A stretch of DNA of 64,000 nt from Lachnospira multipara ATCC 19207 (GTDB lineage Bacteria; Bacillota; Clostridia; Lachnospirales; Lachnospiraceae), in NCBI RefSeq assembly GCF_000424105.1, contig NZ_AUJG01000001.1:248001-312000 (forward strand), given 5' to 3'. Every line of letters begins with the position of its first letter. The first letter of the stretch is position 1. The position numbers and the translations under genes are program-made. Positions 46,870 through 56,347 of this stretch are shown here, piece by piece. A model generated the notes under the pieces. That model did not search any database, had not been told where the DNA came from, and worked only from the letters and a program-made list of their open reading frames with translations.

Positions 46870-47793
46870 ATGATTAGTAAATTAATTAAGAAAATTGTTG
46901 AGACAGATGCACCAATCGTTGTAGGTCTTGACCCTCAGATGAAGTTCATTCCACAGCACATTAAGGAGGCTGCTTTTGAGGAGTATGGCGAAAGTTTAGA
47001 AGGCGCAAGTGAGGCTATATGGAGATTTAACAAGGAAATCATCGATAAGATTTATGATGTTGTTCCAGCTGTTAAACCACAGATTGCCATGTATGAACAA
47101 TTTGGTATTCCTGGTTTGGTAGCATTTAAAAGAACTGTTGACTATTGCCACGAAAAGGGCTTAGTAGTTATTGGTGATGTTAAGAGAGGCGATATTGGCT
47201 CAACTTCAGAGAGCTATGCAATCGCTCATATTGGTAAGATTAAGGTTGGTTCTAAGGAATTCACACCTTTCGATGAGGATTTTGCAACAGTAAATCCATA
47301 TCTTGGTTCAGATGGTATCGATCCATTTGTTAAGGTTTGTAATGAGAATGACAGAGGTTTATTCATTCTTGTTAAGACATCTAATCCTTCTTCAGGAGAA
47401 TTTCAGGATAGATTAATTGATGGCAAGCCACTTTACGAAGTAGTTGGTCAGAAGGTAAGAGAATGGGGCGAGGCTTCAATGGATGGAGATTACTCTAACA
47501 TTGGTGCTGTAGTCGGTGCTACATATCCAGAAATGGGTAGAGCACTTCGTAAGATTATGCCTAAGAATTTCATCTTAGTACCTGGTTACGGTGCTCAGGG
47601 TGGTCAGGGTAAGGACTTAGTAGATTTCTTTAACCCAGACGGTTTAGGTGCAATCGTTAACAGCTCAAGAGGAATTATTGCAGCATATACAAAGGATGCA
47701 TATGCTAAGTTTGGTGATAAGAACTTTGGCGATGCAGCAAGACAGGCTGTGATGGATATGAAGGCGGATATTAACGGGGCTCTTGGTAAGTAG
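46870..47793 (+). CDS. pyrF: Orotidine 5'-phosphate decarboxylase (type 2)
   Basis: 307 residues. It converts OMP to UMP. The catalytic array is in VVIGDVKRGDIGSTSESYA (K and D residues), with APIVVGLDPQMKFIP at the N-terminus, LVKTSNPSSGEFQD for the phosphate region and PGYGAQGG near the end. Length above 300 marks the type 2 (long) form. It leads the pyrFKD set, but 398 bp with a large hairpin lie between it and pyrK. Confidence 0.95.
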   Translation: MISKLIKKIVETDAPIVVGLDPQMKFIPQHIKEAAFEEYGESLEGASEAIWRFNKEIIDKIYDVVPAVKPQIAMYEQFGIPGLVAFKRTVDYCHEKGLVVIGDVKRGDIGSTSESYAIAHIGKIKVGSKEFTPFDEDFATVNPYLGSDGIDPFVKVCNENDRGLFILVKTSNPSSGEFQDRLIDGKPLYEVVGQKVREWGEASMDGDYSNIGAVVGATYPEMGRALRKIMPKNFILVPGYGAQGGQGKDLVDFFNPDGLGAIVNSSRGIIAAYTKDAYAKFGDKNFGDAARQAVMDMKADINGALGK

Positions 47794-47864
47794 AGAAGCG
47801 AGTAGCTGCCTGAGTTTTGATAAGAATCAAACTTAGCTGGGCTTGGTTAGTTTGATATATATAA

Positions 47865-48026
47865 AGGGGTGGCTCTTTCTAAAAAAAACACGCTTTCGCT
47901 TATTACGTCTCGTAGCGGTACTAAACTTTTTCCTGGGTCGAATTTAAAAGCTTGCTTTTAAATTTCTCCCGCAAAAAGTTAAGTGCCGACGGACGTAAAC
48001 AGTATTTTTTTAGAAAGGCCGCCCCT
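47865..48026. repeat. Long imperfect inverted repeat (162 nt hairpin) between pyrF and pyrK
   Basis: Outer arms 47865-47887 and 48005-48026 pair over 22 bp with one bulge (AGGGGTGGC ... GCCGCCCCT). The middle arms TTACGTC (47903-47909) and GACGTAA (47992-47998) continue as GGTACT/AGTGCC and AACTTTTT/AAAAAGTT. The tip is AATTTAAAAGC/GCTTTTAAATT (47941-47951/47954-47964). A and T runs on both sides resemble terminators. It looks like a MITE-type insertion or an intra-operon attenuator. Confidence 0.7.
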
Positions 48027-48164
48027 ATTATAAAATTCAACGAAAGCCCAGCAAAGTTTATTCCACAAAATCTCAGTCAGGATATGGCTTTCTACTTACT
48101 GCGAAGTGTGATAGGGCGTGAGAAGGCTGAGGGCTACTGCAATGAATGGGAGTTTGTGGCTTAA
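48018..48164 (+). pseudogene. Short coding remnant before pyrK
   Basis: An open stretch of 48 codons with protein-like composition (FNESPAKFIPQNLSQDMAFY, then GREKAEGYCNEWEFVA) ends 27 bases before the pyrK start. There is no start codon with a ribosome binding site; a TTG at 47952 lies inside the hairpin. I do not recognise it. It may be the tail of a gene cut by the inverted-repeat element. Confidence 0.35.
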
Positions 48165-48191
48165 TTACAGGTGATTAAAGAAGGAGATTTT

Positions 48192-48986
48192 ATGACTTTT
48201 AGAGAAAATGCAACTATTACCAAGGCAACTAAACTTGCTACTGGTGTTTTTGAAATTTGGTTTGAAACTAAGGACATTGCCAAGGCTGCAATTCCAGGAC
48301 AGTTCATTTCGGTTTATTCTAATCACGGGGAGAGATTGCTCCCTAGACCAATTAGTATTTGTAGGATAGATGGAAATTTACTTAGAATCGTATATAGAGT
48401 TGTAGGCGCTGGAACTGATGAATTTTCACAGATGAAGGCCGGCGAAAAGCTTACAATTCAGGGGCCACTGGGAAATGGCTATGAACTTGATAAAATAAAA
48501 GCTGCCCTTGAAAGCAAGGGCGGAAACTTTAAGAAGGCTCTTTTATTTGGTGGTGGAATTGGCGTGCCTCCAATGCTTGAACTTGCAGCAAGTCTTGATA
48601 TTGAAACAGATGTAGTTTTAGGTTACAGAGATAGTGAGAATTTCTTAAAGGATGAATTTGAAAATGTATCAACTGTTCACATCGCAACAGATGACGGTTC
48701 AGTTGGTTTCCATGGAAATGTAATCGATGCGGCTAAGGCAGAAGAGCTTAAGGCTGATGTTATATTTGCATGCGGACCACTTCCAATGCTTAAGGGAGTA
48801 AAGGCTTATGCTAAAGAACTTGGCGTTCCTGCCTACATTTCCCTTGAAGAGAAGATGGCTTGCGGCATTGGCGCCTGTCTTGCTTGTGTCTGTAAGACAC
48901 ATAAAAAGGACGAGCATTCACAGGTAAACAACGCAAGAGTATGTAAAGAAGGTCCTGTATTTGATGCAGCGGAGGTGGAAATTTAA
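48192..48986 (+). CDS. pyrK: Dihydroorotate dehydrogenase B electron-transfer subunit
   Basis: 264 residues. PyrK carries FAD and a 2Fe-2S cluster and passes electrons from PyrD to NAD+. The flavin motif is RLLPRPISICRID, the NAD region is LLFGGGIGVPPMLELAASL, and the cluster cysteines lie in EKMACGIGACLACVCKTH and ARVCKEGP. ATG 48192 follows AAGGAGA; an upstream GTG at 48171 has no site. The stop overlaps pyrD by one base. Confidence 0.95.
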   Translation: MTFRENATITKATKLATGVFEIWFETKDIAKAAIPGQFISVYSNHGERLLPRPISICRIDGNLLRIVYRVVGAGTDEFSQMKAGEKLTIQGPLGNGYELDKIKAALESKGGNFKKALLFGGGIGVPPMLELAASLDIETDVVLGYRDSENFLKDEFENVSTVHIATDDGSVGFHGNVIDAAKAEELKADVIFACGPLPMLKGVKAYAKELGVPAYISLEEKMACGIGACLACVCKTHKKDEHSQVNNARVCKEGPVFDAAEVEI

Positions 48987-49897
48987 TGAGTAATGTAAAT
49001 TTAGGAGTTAGCCTTTGTGGCGTTGATTTTAAGAACCCTGTAACAGTTGCTTCTGGTACATTTGGTTCAGGTATGGAATATTCAGAATTTGTTGATCTAA
49101 ATAGACTTGGCGCAGTTACAACTAAGGGCGTTGCTATCACACCTTGGGCTGGTAATCCTACACCTAGAATTGCTGAAACTTATGGTGGTATGATTAATGC
49201 TATTGGTCTTCAAAATCCAGGTCTTGATACATTTTTAAAAAGAGACATCCCATTTCTAAAAAACTACGATACTAAGATTATTGTAAATGTATGCGGTCAC
49301 TCTGAGGAAGAGTATGTGGAAGCGGTTAAGCGCCTTGCAGATGCACCAGTTGATATGCTTGAAATCAATATTTCATGTCCTAATGTTAAGGAAGGCGGTA
49401 TTGCCTTTGGTACTGTACCAGCTTCTGCTGAAAAAATCACTAAGGCAGTAAAGGCAGTTGCAAAGCAGCCTATTATTATGAAGCTTTCACCAAATGTAAC
49501 AAGTATTGCTGATATGGCTAGAGCTTGTGAGGCTGGTGGCGCTGATGCAGTTTCTCTTATTAACACTCTTACAGGTATGAAGATTGATATTAATAGAAGA
49601 ACATTTGCCGTTGCTAATAAGACTGGTGGTATGTCAGGTCCTGCTGTTAAGCCAGTGGCTGTGCGCATGGTTTACGAGGTTGCTAATGCTGTTAATCTTC
49701 CTATCATTGGTATGGGTGGTATTAGAAATGCAGAAGATGCCCTTGAATTCATCATGGCCGGCGCAACTCTTGTTTCTGTTGGTACAGCAAACTTCAACGA
49801 CCCACTTACAACTATTAAGGTAGTTGAAGGCTTAGAAGCTTTCTGTGAAAAGAATGGTGTTAAGGATATTAATGAATTAATCGGTTGCGTGAAGTAG
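48986..49897 (+). CDS. pyrD: Dihydroorotate dehydrogenase B catalytic subunit
   Basis: 303 residues. FMN enzyme oxidising dihydroorotate to orotate. NPVTVASGTFGSGMEYSEF at the N-terminus, GAVTTKGVAITPWAGNPTPR, active-site cysteine in EINISCPNVKEGG, IIMKLSPNVTSIADMA, and FMN phosphate site IIGMGGIRNAEDALEFIMAG. The catalytic cysteine marks the class 1B form that pairs with PyrK, encoded directly upstream. Terminator at 49918. Confidence 0.96.
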   Translation: MSNVNLGVSLCGVDFKNPVTVASGTFGSGMEYSEFVDLNRLGAVTTKGVAITPWAGNPTPRIAETYGGMINAIGLQNPGLDTFLKRDIPFLKNYDTKIIVNVCGHSEEEYVEAVKRLADAPVDMLEINISCPNVKEGGIAFGTVPASAEKITKAVKAVAKQPIIMKLSPNVTSIADMARACEAGGADAVSLINTLTGMKIDINRRTFAVANKTGGMSGPAVKPVAVRMVYEVANAVNLPIIGMGGIRNAEDALEFIMAGATLVSVGTANFNDPLTTIKVVEGLEAFCEKNGVKDINELIGCVK

Positions 49898-49917
49898 TTG
49901 TAAGCTCCGACTGAGTT

Positions 49918-49960
49918 AAACGCTCACCTAGCTTTAAAGGCGCAGGTGAGCGTTTTCTTT
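49918..49960 (+). terminator. Terminator between pyrD and pyrE
   Basis: AAACGCTCACCT (49918-49929) pairs with AGGTGAGCGTTT (49944-49955), then T's. pyrE must therefore have its own promoter. Confidence 0.92.
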
Positions 49961-49985
49961 TGTTTTTGCTAGGTCTAATTTCACA

Positions 49986-50014
49986 TTGAAACTGATAAAA
50001 AATTATAGTAGAAT
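49986..50014 (+). promoter_or_regulatory. Promoter of pyrE
   Basis: TTGAAA (49986-49991), 17 bp, TAGAAT (50009-50014), about 60 bp before the ATG. Confidence 0.55.
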
Positions 50015-50074
50015 AGAGAAGATAATGATGGGCTTACTAGGAGTCCGTAGAATATATAGTGAGGAAACAAGATA

Positions 50075-50758
50075 ATGGAACAGTATAAGCAGGAATTTAT
50101 TGAATTTATGGTAGATAGCGACGTGTTAAGATTTGGAGAATTCACTCTTAAGAGTGGTAGAAAGTCTCCTTTCTTTATGAACGCTGGATTATATGTAACA
50201 GGACAGCAGTTAACAAAGCTTGGCGAATACTACGCTAAGGCTATTCATGATAACTACGGTGATGACTTTGATGTATTATTTGGACCAGCCTATAAGGGTA
50301 TTCCACTATCAGTTGCAACTGTAATGGCATTCCACAAGTTATATGGCAAGGAAATCAGATATTGCTCTAACCGTAAGGAAGCTAAAGACCACGGTGATGC
50401 AGGCATTTTACTTGGTAGCCCAATTAAGGATGGCGACAAGGTAGTTATTATTGAAGATGTTACAACAAGTGGTAAGTCAATTGAAGAAACATTCCCTATC
50501 ATTCAGGCTCAGGGCGATGTTGAAATCAAGGGTCTTATGGTTTCTCTTAACAGAATGGAAAGAGGAAAGGGTGAGAAGTCAGCATTAGTTGAGATTCAGG
50601 AAAAGTATGGCTTCCCAGCTAACGCTATCGTTTCAATGGCTGATGTTGTTGAGCATTTATATAACAAGGAAGTTAATGGCAAGGTTGTAATCGATGATAA
50701 GATTAAGGCTGCTATTGATGAGTATTATAAGCAGTACGGCGCTAGTGATTGCCAGTAA
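50075..50758 (+). CDS. pyrE: Orotate phosphoribosyltransferase
   Basis: 227 residues. It makes OMP from orotate and PRPP. FGEFTLKSGRKSPFFMNAGL at the N-terminus, GPAYKGIPLSVATVMAFH, RKEAKDHGDAGILLG (flexible catalytic loop region) and the PRPP motif VVIIEDVTTSGKSIEET are all present. Functionally it precedes PyrF in the pathway, though it lies last in the cluster behind a terminator. Confidence 0.96.
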   Translation: MEQYKQEFIEFMVDSDVLRFGEFTLKSGRKSPFFMNAGLYVTGQQLTKLGEYYAKAIHDNYGDDFDVLFGPAYKGIPLSVATVMAFHKLYGKEIRYCSNRKEAKDHGDAGILLGSPIKDGDKVVIIEDVTTSGKSIEETFPIIQAQGDVEIKGLMVSLNRMERGKGEKSALVEIQEKYGFPANAIVSMADVVEHLYNKEVNGKVVIDDKIKAAIDEYYKQYGASDCQ

Positions 50759-50810
50759 TAATTGATATAACTAACATGTAATAACTAATAAACACTAGGA
50801 GGTAGAGATA

Positions 50811-50963
50811 ATGGATGAAAAGCTTTATAAAAAAGTAAAATCAGTAGGTGTTTCAAATCTTGTGTTTGGAATAATTACAATTGCAGCAGGCATTGGCATT
50901 GGAATTGTAATGCTTGTGAATGGTGCTAGATTATTAGCTCATAAGTCTGATACATTATTTTAA
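50811..50963 (+). CDS. Small membrane protein of 50 residues
   Basis: ATG 50811 follows AGGAGGTAGAGATA, a strong site. The product has a basic N-terminus (MDEKLYKKVKSVG) and one hydrophobic helix with small residues (LVFGIITIAAGIGIGIVMLV), ending HKSDTLF. A hairpin terminator follows at 50976. The family is unknown to me. Confidence 0.7.
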   Translation: MDEKLYKKVKSVGVSNLVFGIITIAAGIGIGIVMLVNGARLLAHKSDTLF

Positions 50964-50975
50964 TAAGATTACTAG

Positions 50976-51008
50976 AAGATAATGTCCTAGCAATAGGGCA
51001 TTATCTTT
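50976..51008 (+). terminator. Terminator after the small membrane protein gene
   Basis: AAGATAATG (50976-50984) pairs with CATTATCTT (50999-51007), with inner CCTA/TAGG. The T-tract is short. Confidence 0.75.
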
Positions 51009-51023
51009 AGTTATGGAGACAAT

Positions 51024-51482
51024 ATGAAGAACGAAAAAACTAAATTGCTAGCTTATTGGTTTGCATTTATTTGTTATATTGCAGTTGTTGTTTACTTGGT
51101 ATTTTTTGCTGAGAGCCTAGGTAGAAGTGGTTCTTGGGCAACAACAACTGATAATGGATATAGCTATAATTATATCCCTTTAAATGAAATTAAAAGATTT
51201 ATTGAGAGTCTATCTGTACCAGAATATAGAGAGATGGCAATACTTAACCTAGGGGGTAACATTTTATTATTCCTTCCACTAGGCTTTTTATTACCAACAA
51301 TTCTTAGAAGGATTGGATTCTTAGGAACAATGATGTCTGCAGTGGTACTTAGCTTGCTTATTGAGCTTACTCAGCTTTTTACAAAACTTGGCACCTTTGA
51401 CATTGATGATATTATTCTTAATACTTTTGGAGCTTTACTTGGCTTTATATTTTTCTTGATTATAAGGCCCATTAAGAATTAA
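51024..51482 (+). CDS. VanZ family membrane protein
   Basis: 152 residues with four membrane helices. The VanZ signature is clear: NYIPLNEIKRFI, LNLGGNILLFLPLGFLLP, and the C-terminal SLLIELTQLFTKLGTFDIDDIILNTFGALLG (the helix with E and the DIDD motif). VanZ gives low-level teicoplanin resistance in enterococci, but most chromosomal VanZ proteins have no proven role. It starts three genes of membrane proteins and the M29 peptidase in one direction. Confidence 0.9.
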   Translation: MKNEKTKLLAYWFAFICYIAVVVYLVFFAESLGRSGSWATTTDNGYSYNYIPLNEIKRFIESLSVPEYREMAILNLGGNILLFLPLGFLLPTILRRIGFLGTMMSAVVLSLLIELTQLFTKLGTFDIDDIILNTFGALLGFIFFLIIRPIKN

Positions 51483-51496
51483 GTAAGGAGTATAAC

Positions 51497-51811
51497 ATGA
51501 AGGTTTTTAATAAGTATAAATTTTCCAATAAAAATCAGACTCTAGGCGGCACAATTTCCACAGCCCTTGGAGTTTTATCCCTTGCAAGTTTATCTTACGG
51601 AATTCATATTTCCGTAGTGGCTAACGGACATGCAGGTTTAAAGGTTGGAACTTTGGCACTTTTAAGCTTAGTTTTAGCAGTAAGCGGTACAGTAATTGGC
51701 CTACTTAGCTTTAGAGAATCAGATAAATTCTATGGTTTATCAAAGGTTGGCTCAATGCTTTGCGGCGTATTAACTGTATTTATGCTAGCTGTGTTATTGA
51801 TGGGAGTGTAA
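51497..51811 (+). CDS. Small membrane protein, probably DUF6142
   Basis: 104 residues with three helices: GTISTALGVLSLASLSYGIH, VGTLALLSLVLAVSGTVIGL and VGSMLCGVLTVFMLAVLLMG. The start MKVFNKYKFSNKNQTLGG matches small Lachnospiraceae proteins that I recall as DUF6142. Function unknown. One base separates it from the aminopeptidase gene, so the two are co-translated. Confidence 0.7.
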   Translation: MKVFNKYKFSNKNQTLGGTISTALGVLSLASLSYGIHISVVANGHAGLKVGTLALLSLVLAVSGTVIGLLSFRESDKFYGLSKVGSMLCGVLTVFMLAVLLMGV

Positions 51812-51812
51812 T

Positions 51813-53867
51813 ATGTTTAAAGATAATTTAGATGAAAGATTTGACCTTTCCTTTGAAAGAATTAAGGAGATAAGTCTAAATCCAGAATTAGAGAACAAGA
51901 GTTTAGCTAGCTACTATAAATATGTAGCAGCTTTTATTGTAAAGCTTGAAGGTCTATATAGAGACTTAAAGGCTGGAAAGCTTGAGAATTTAAGCCTTGA
52001 GGAATTATCAAAGCTTAACAAGTCCCTTTACGAGGACGTTTTAGTAGAGAATTATGATAAGTCTTACGCTAATCCTACATTTTCAAAAAAGGAATTAGGA
52101 GAGAAGTTAGGTAATTTACTATCTTTCCTTTATGTAGAAATTAGAGGAATGATTGTCTTAGTATATGAGGACAGAATCGATGAGATGGTAGCTTTAATGG
52201 AATTATTCATTGAGTGTTACTGCCTTGGCGAGGATGCAAGCCAGGTTAAGGAATCTATTTACTGGTATGTAAGCGATTATTCAGATGACTTAATCGAGGA
52301 GAGAATCAAGGAATTACTTGATCCAGACTATGATTTTGCAACTAAGATTATTATGGAGTCTGACTTAACAGACCTTAGATATCTTTATAAGTTTGGTGAA
52401 TACATTACTGATAATGAAATTAAGACAGCTACTTTCATTAACTCATTATCAGAGGCTGAAGTTAATGCTATGGCAAGAACCTTTACAGAGGGCTATAGAA
52501 AGGGCTTTGAACTTACAGGTAAGGATATTACAAAGAAGAAGACAGTTAACATTAGATTCTGCCTTGGTTTTGAAAGACTTGTAAGAGAAGAGATAAAGGA
52601 ATTTGCAAAGATTGGTCTTAAGCCAACAATTTATAGAGCAGCAACAAATTCAATTAATAAGACTATTAGCGGCGCTAAGGTAGGTTTCTATGGAGCAAGC
52701 CCTAATAAGCAGTATGAATTTGATCATAGACAGGATTATGCCCTTTACTTTAATGGGGATTTTGTTGAAAGAAAGCTTGGAGCTACACGTTTAGCTTATG
52801 AGCATTACAAGGATTTGGCAGCAGTACACGGCGGCCCAGCAGTTATGGAAGTCTTTGGTGAGATTCCATTTGAGCCAGCTAATAATGCAGATGCCTATAA
52901 GTTATCAGATAAGCAGCAAAAGCTTGTGGTTAAGTACTCTAATGAAGCCTCACAGATAGTCAATAACTATATTAAGGGCGAAGAGAGAAGCTTTACAATT
53001 ATTGCTTATCCAACAGCAGAAATTGGAGATAAGTTTGAGGAAATTTTTGCTGAAACAGTAAAGATTAATACTCTTGATTATGAGAAGTATAAGGTAATTC
53101 AGGAACACATTATTGACGCTCTTGATAAGGCTGAATATGTAGAAGTTAAGGGAACTAACGGCAACACTACAGACATGAAGGTTTCTATTATGAAGGTCAA
53201 GGACCCAGAAAAGGAAACTGTTTTTGAAAATTGTCTTGCAGACGTTAACATTCCACTTGGCGAAACATTTACATCACCAGTATTAAAGGGTACAACAGGT
53301 GTTTTAAACGTTTCGTCTGTATTCTTAAACGATCTTAATTTCACAAACCTTACAGTTAAGTTTGAGGACGGTTTCGTTACAGATTATAGCTGCGATAACT
53401 TCAAGGACGAAGAAGGCGGCATGGAAAAGGGTAGAGAGATGTTTAAGGCAAATGTACTTTATAACCATGACACACTACCACTTGGAGAATTCGCCATAGG
53501 AACTAATACAACAGCTTATGTAATGGCTAACAAGTATGACATTGTTTATAAGCTTCCAATTCTTATTGTTGAGAAAATGGGACCACACTTTGCTATTGGT
53601 GATACATGCTATTCAAAGTCTGAGGACGTTAAGGTTTATAATCCAAACGGCAAGGAAATCATCTCAAGAGATAACGAAGTATCTATCTTAAGAAAGACAG
53701 AGCTTGATAAGGCTTACTTTAACTGCCATACAGATATTACAATTCCTTATGATGAAATTGGTAATATCACAGTTGTTGAATATGACGGTAAGAGAGTGGA
53801 TATTATTAGAGATGGTAGATTTGTTCTTGAGGGAACTCTAGGACTTAATGATGCTTTTGAGAACTAG
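51813..53867 (+). CDS. M29-type aminopeptidase
   Basis: 684 residues. The C-terminal 400 residues resemble thermophilic-aminopeptidase (M29) enzymes: NIPLGETFTSPVLKGTTGVL with a metal glutamate, LGEFAIGTNTTAYV with a second, KMGPHFAIGDTCYS with a histidine, and FNCHTDITIPYDEIG at the end. The N-terminal 280 residues are helical and acidic and not part of the core. It should remove N-terminal residues from peptides in the cytoplasm, using two metal ions. Long for M29 (about 410 in AmpS/PepS), so the extension is a lineage feature. Confidence 0.82.
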   Translation: MFKDNLDERFDLSFERIKEISLNPELENKSLASYYKYVAAFIVKLEGLYRDLKAGKLENLSLEELSKLNKSLYEDVLVENYDKSYANPTFSKKELGEKLGNLLSFLYVEIRGMIVLVYEDRIDEMVALMELFIECYCLGEDASQVKESIYWYVSDYSDDLIEERIKELLDPDYDFATKIIMESDLTDLRYLYKFGEYITDNEIKTATFINSLSEAEVNAMARTFTEGYRKGFELTGKDITKKKTVNIRFCLGFERLVREEIKEFAKIGLKPTIYRAATNSINKTISGAKVGFYGASPNKQYEFDHRQDYALYFNGDFVERKLGATRLAYEHYKDLAAVHGGPAVMEVFGEIPFEPANNADAYKLSDKQQKLVVKYSNEASQIVNNYIKGEERSFTIIAYPTAEIGDKFEEIFAETVKINTLDYEKYKVIQEHIIDALDKAEYVEVKGTNGNTTDMKVSIMKVKDPEKETVFENCLADVNIPLGETFTSPVLKGTTGVLNVSSVFLNDLNFTNLTVKFEDGFVTDYSCDNFKDEEGGMEKGREMFKANVLYNHDTLPLGEFAIGTNTTAYVMANKYDIVYKLPILIVEKMGPHFAIGDTCYSKSEDVKVYNPNGKEIISRDNEVSILRKTELDKAYFNCHTDITIPYDEIGNITVVEYDGKRVDIIRDGRFVLEGTLGLNDAFEN

Positions 53868-53922
53868 TTAAAGTGTTACTATTAAAGCTGTATGCTTAAA
53901 AACTACAATTAACTATAAAAAT

Positions 53923-53955
53923 AAGGCAGTTACCAAATCTGGTAACTGCCTTTTA
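53923..53955. terminator. Bidirectional terminator between the aminopeptidase and glnQ-type genes
   Basis: AAGGCAGTTACCA (53923-53935), AATC loop, TGGTAACTGCCTT (53940-53952): a perfect 13 bp stem between convergent genes. Confidence 0.93.
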
Positions 53956-53960
53956 ATATT

Positions 53961-54701
53961 CTATAAGACTTTACTTAAGAAGTCCTTAAGTCTTTCTGAC
54001 TTAGGATTAGTAAAGATTTCTTCAGGTGTAGAATCTTCTGCTATTATACCTTCATGTATAAATAAAACTCTGTTAGCAACTTCTCTAGCAAAGCCCATTT
54101 CGTGAGTAACAACCACCATTGTCATGCCGTCTGCTGCAAGCTCTTTCATGAGGCTTAAAACCTCTCCTACCATTTCAGGATCAAGTGCTGAAGTTGGTTC
54201 ATCAAAAAGCATTACATCAGGATTCATAGCAAGGGAACGAGCAATGGCAATACGTTGCTTTTGTCCACCAGATAACATATCTGGATAGCTATTAGATTTG
54301 TCTGGAAGTCCAACTCTTAAAAGAAGTTCATCAGCCTTCTTTGAAGCTTCTTCCTTTGTCATCTTGCCTAGTTGAACTGGAGCAAGCATTATATTTTCCT
54401 TAATAGTCATATTAGGGAAGAGGTTGAACTGCTGGAAAACCATACCAATTCTTTCGCGCATCTTATCGATGTTAATCTTAGGATCTGTGATATCATTTCC
54501 TTCAAATGTAATAGTTCCGCTTGTTGGTACCTCTAATAGGTTAAGGGAACGAAGAAATGTTGACTTACCACATCCAGATGGACCAATGATTGCAATAACC
54601 TCGCCCTTACTAATAGTTGTTGAGATTCCTTTTAAAACCTCATGTTTATCAAAGGACTTATGCAAATCCTTAACTTCAATTAAAATTTCATTATCGTTCA
54701 T
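53961..54701 (-). CDS. glnQ: Polar amino acid ABC transporter ATPase
   Basis: 246 residues. Walker [13 protein letters not shown]-loop [12 protein letters not shown], signature [18 protein letters not shown], Walker [16 protein letters not shown] and switch [11 protein letters not shown]. The FNLFPNMT segment is typical of polar amino acid importers (GlnQ/HisP). Its start overlaps the end of the binding-protein/permease gene by 11 bases. The substrate is not fixed by sequence, so glnQ is used in the broad sense. Confidence 0.9.
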   Translation of the reverse strand: MNDNEILIEVKDLHKSFDKHEVLKGISTTISKGEVIAIIGPSGCGKSTFLRSLNLLEVPTSGTITFEGNDITDPKINIDKMRERIGMVFQQFNLFPNMTIKENIMLAPVQLGKMTKEEASKKADELLLRVGLPDKSNSYPDMLSGGQKQRIAIARSLAMNPDVMLFDEPTSALDPEMVGEVLSLMKELAADGMTMVVVTHEMGFAREVANRVLFIHEGIIAEDSTPEEIFTNPKSERLKDFLSKVL

Positions 54702-56220
54702 TTTTTCTTAGACTCCTTTCGAGTTTAGAAACAAGTGCTGAAAGTATTGTTACAAGTAAAAGGTAGATAATAGCTACAGCTGTAAGAGGTAATAAAGCCT
54801 CATAAGTTACGCTTCGAATAATATCACTACCCTTTGTTAAGTCCATAAGACCGATGTAACCACTAATAGATGTTTCCTTAAGTAAGGTAATCATTTCATT
54901 TCCAAGGGCTGGTAAAATGTTCTTAAAGGCCTGAGGTAAAATGATTAATCTCATGGTCTTGTTATAAGGAAGTCCAAGAGAACGTCCTGCCTCAAACTGA
55001 CCCTGGTCAACAGACATGATACCTGAACGAACTACCTCTGCTACGTAAGCGGCTGAATTAAGACCAAAGGCAATGATTGCAACAACGATCTTGCTTACAT
55101 TTACAGATGAAAATACAACATAGTATATAATAAGTAACTGCACCATAGTTGGTGTGCCTCGAATGATTGTAAGATAGAGTTTAGCAAAGAAGTTTAGTAT
55201 TGTTAAACCGCCATTCCTATCATGTGTTGTTCTTACAATAGCAAGTAAAGAACCAAGTACAATACCAATGATTAAGGCAAAGAAAGTGATAATTAAAGTG
55301 TTTCTTAAACCTGTTAATAAATAGTTATATCTTCCATTTTCAATGAAGTTCTGATATAGCTTTTCAGAAAGTGAAAGACTACTGTCTGAATCACTAGATT
55401 TTACAATAACAACCTGTTTAGCGGTTGTATAAGAACTAGTAAAATCAACATTTTTTTGTCTGTCCTCTGTAACTGTTAAACCAGCAGCACCAACGTCTGC
55501 CTTGCCTGTACGAATAGATGTGATAATAGAATCAAATTCCATATCTTCAATTACAAGCTCGTAACCTAATTTATCGCAAACAGCCTGCATAATATCGATA
55601 TCGATACCTACAATGCTATTATTTTCATAATATTCATAAGGTGGGAATGTAGCATTAGTAGCTACTACAAGCTTTCCATTCTCACGAGATACATCCTGCT
55701 TAACATAAGGTGTCTGGCCAATTTCATCTTCTGAACCAATATAGTTATTAATTATAGAAGTAATTGTTCCATCTGCCTTTAACTCTTCAAGTGCAAGATT
55801 AATAGAAGCAGTTAAACTAGAATTGTCCTTTGAAATTGCAAAGGCATATTCTTCTTCAGTGAATGCCTCATCTAAAATTGATAGTGATGAATTTTTGGCT
55901 GTATAAGCCTTTGCTGGCTGTTCATCAATCATAACGCAGTCGATTTTGCTTTGAAGAAGGGCCTGAATTGCATCTGTACCTTTATTGTATCTAACAACAT
56001 TAGTACCTGCATCGTCTCCCTCGTATTCATCAGCTACATATATATCAGCTGTTGTACCTAACTGAACACCAATAGTTGAACCAGCTAAATCCTCCACGGA
56101 GCTGATAGTTTTCTCTTCCTTATTATTGCCTTTTAGCTTTACAAATGCAGTAACTGCCACAACAATTGCCACAAGAATAAAAGCTGCTAAGGCAAAATAT
56201 TTTTTATTTTTAGCCCTCAT
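54691..56220 (-). CDS. Amino acid ABC transporter, circularly permuted binding domain fused to permease
   Basis: 509 residues. After an N-terminal anchor ([17 protein letters not shown]) come the motifs that normally end an amino-acid binding protein ([61 protein letters not shown]) and only then those that normally begin it ([64 protein letters not shown]). A standard permease domain follows ([17 protein letters not shown], the [20 protein letters not shown] loop). The order of the binding lobes is thus swapped. Start at 56220 because AGGAGGAGCC lies just upstream; ATG 56256 does not fit. Confidence 0.88.
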   Translation of the reverse strand: MRAKNKKYFALAAFILVAIVVAVTAFVKLKGNNKEEKTISSVEDLAGSTIGVQLGTTADIYVADEYEGDDAGTNVVRYNKGTDAIQALLQSKIDCVMIDEQPAKAYTAKNSSLSILDEAFTEEEYAFAISKDNSSLTASINLALEELKADGTITSIINNYIGSEDEIGQTPYVKQDVSRENGKLVVATNATFPPYEYYENNSIVGIDIDIMQAVCDKLGYELVIEDMEFDSIITSIRTGKADVGAAGLTVTEDRQKNVDFTSSYTTAKQVVIVKSSDSDSSLSLSEKLYQNFIENGRYNYLLTGLRNTLIITFFALIIGIVLGSLLAIVRTTHDRNGGLTILNFFAKLYLTIIRGTPTMVQLLIIYYVVFSSVNVSKIVVAIIAFGLNSAAYVAEVVRSGIMSVDQGQFEAGRSLGLPYNKTMRLIILPQAFKNILPALGNEMITLLKETSISGYIGLMDLTKGSDIIRSVTYEALLPLTAVAIIYLLLVTILSALVSKLERSLRKNER

Positions 56221-56347
56221 AATGGCTCCTCCTATAAGTAAATGTTTAAAATGCATGCAAGTATTAATATTACTGCATGTGATTTTAAAAGTAAAGGATT
56301 TTGTGAATATTTATGCATGATTTGTGAATAAATATTCAAAGCTGCCA

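Noticed and set aside
47952-48164. 70-codon gene from TTG 47952
   Set aside because: The start lies in the tip of the long hairpin without a ribosome binding site. Only the last 48 codons look like protein, so it is listed as a remnant.
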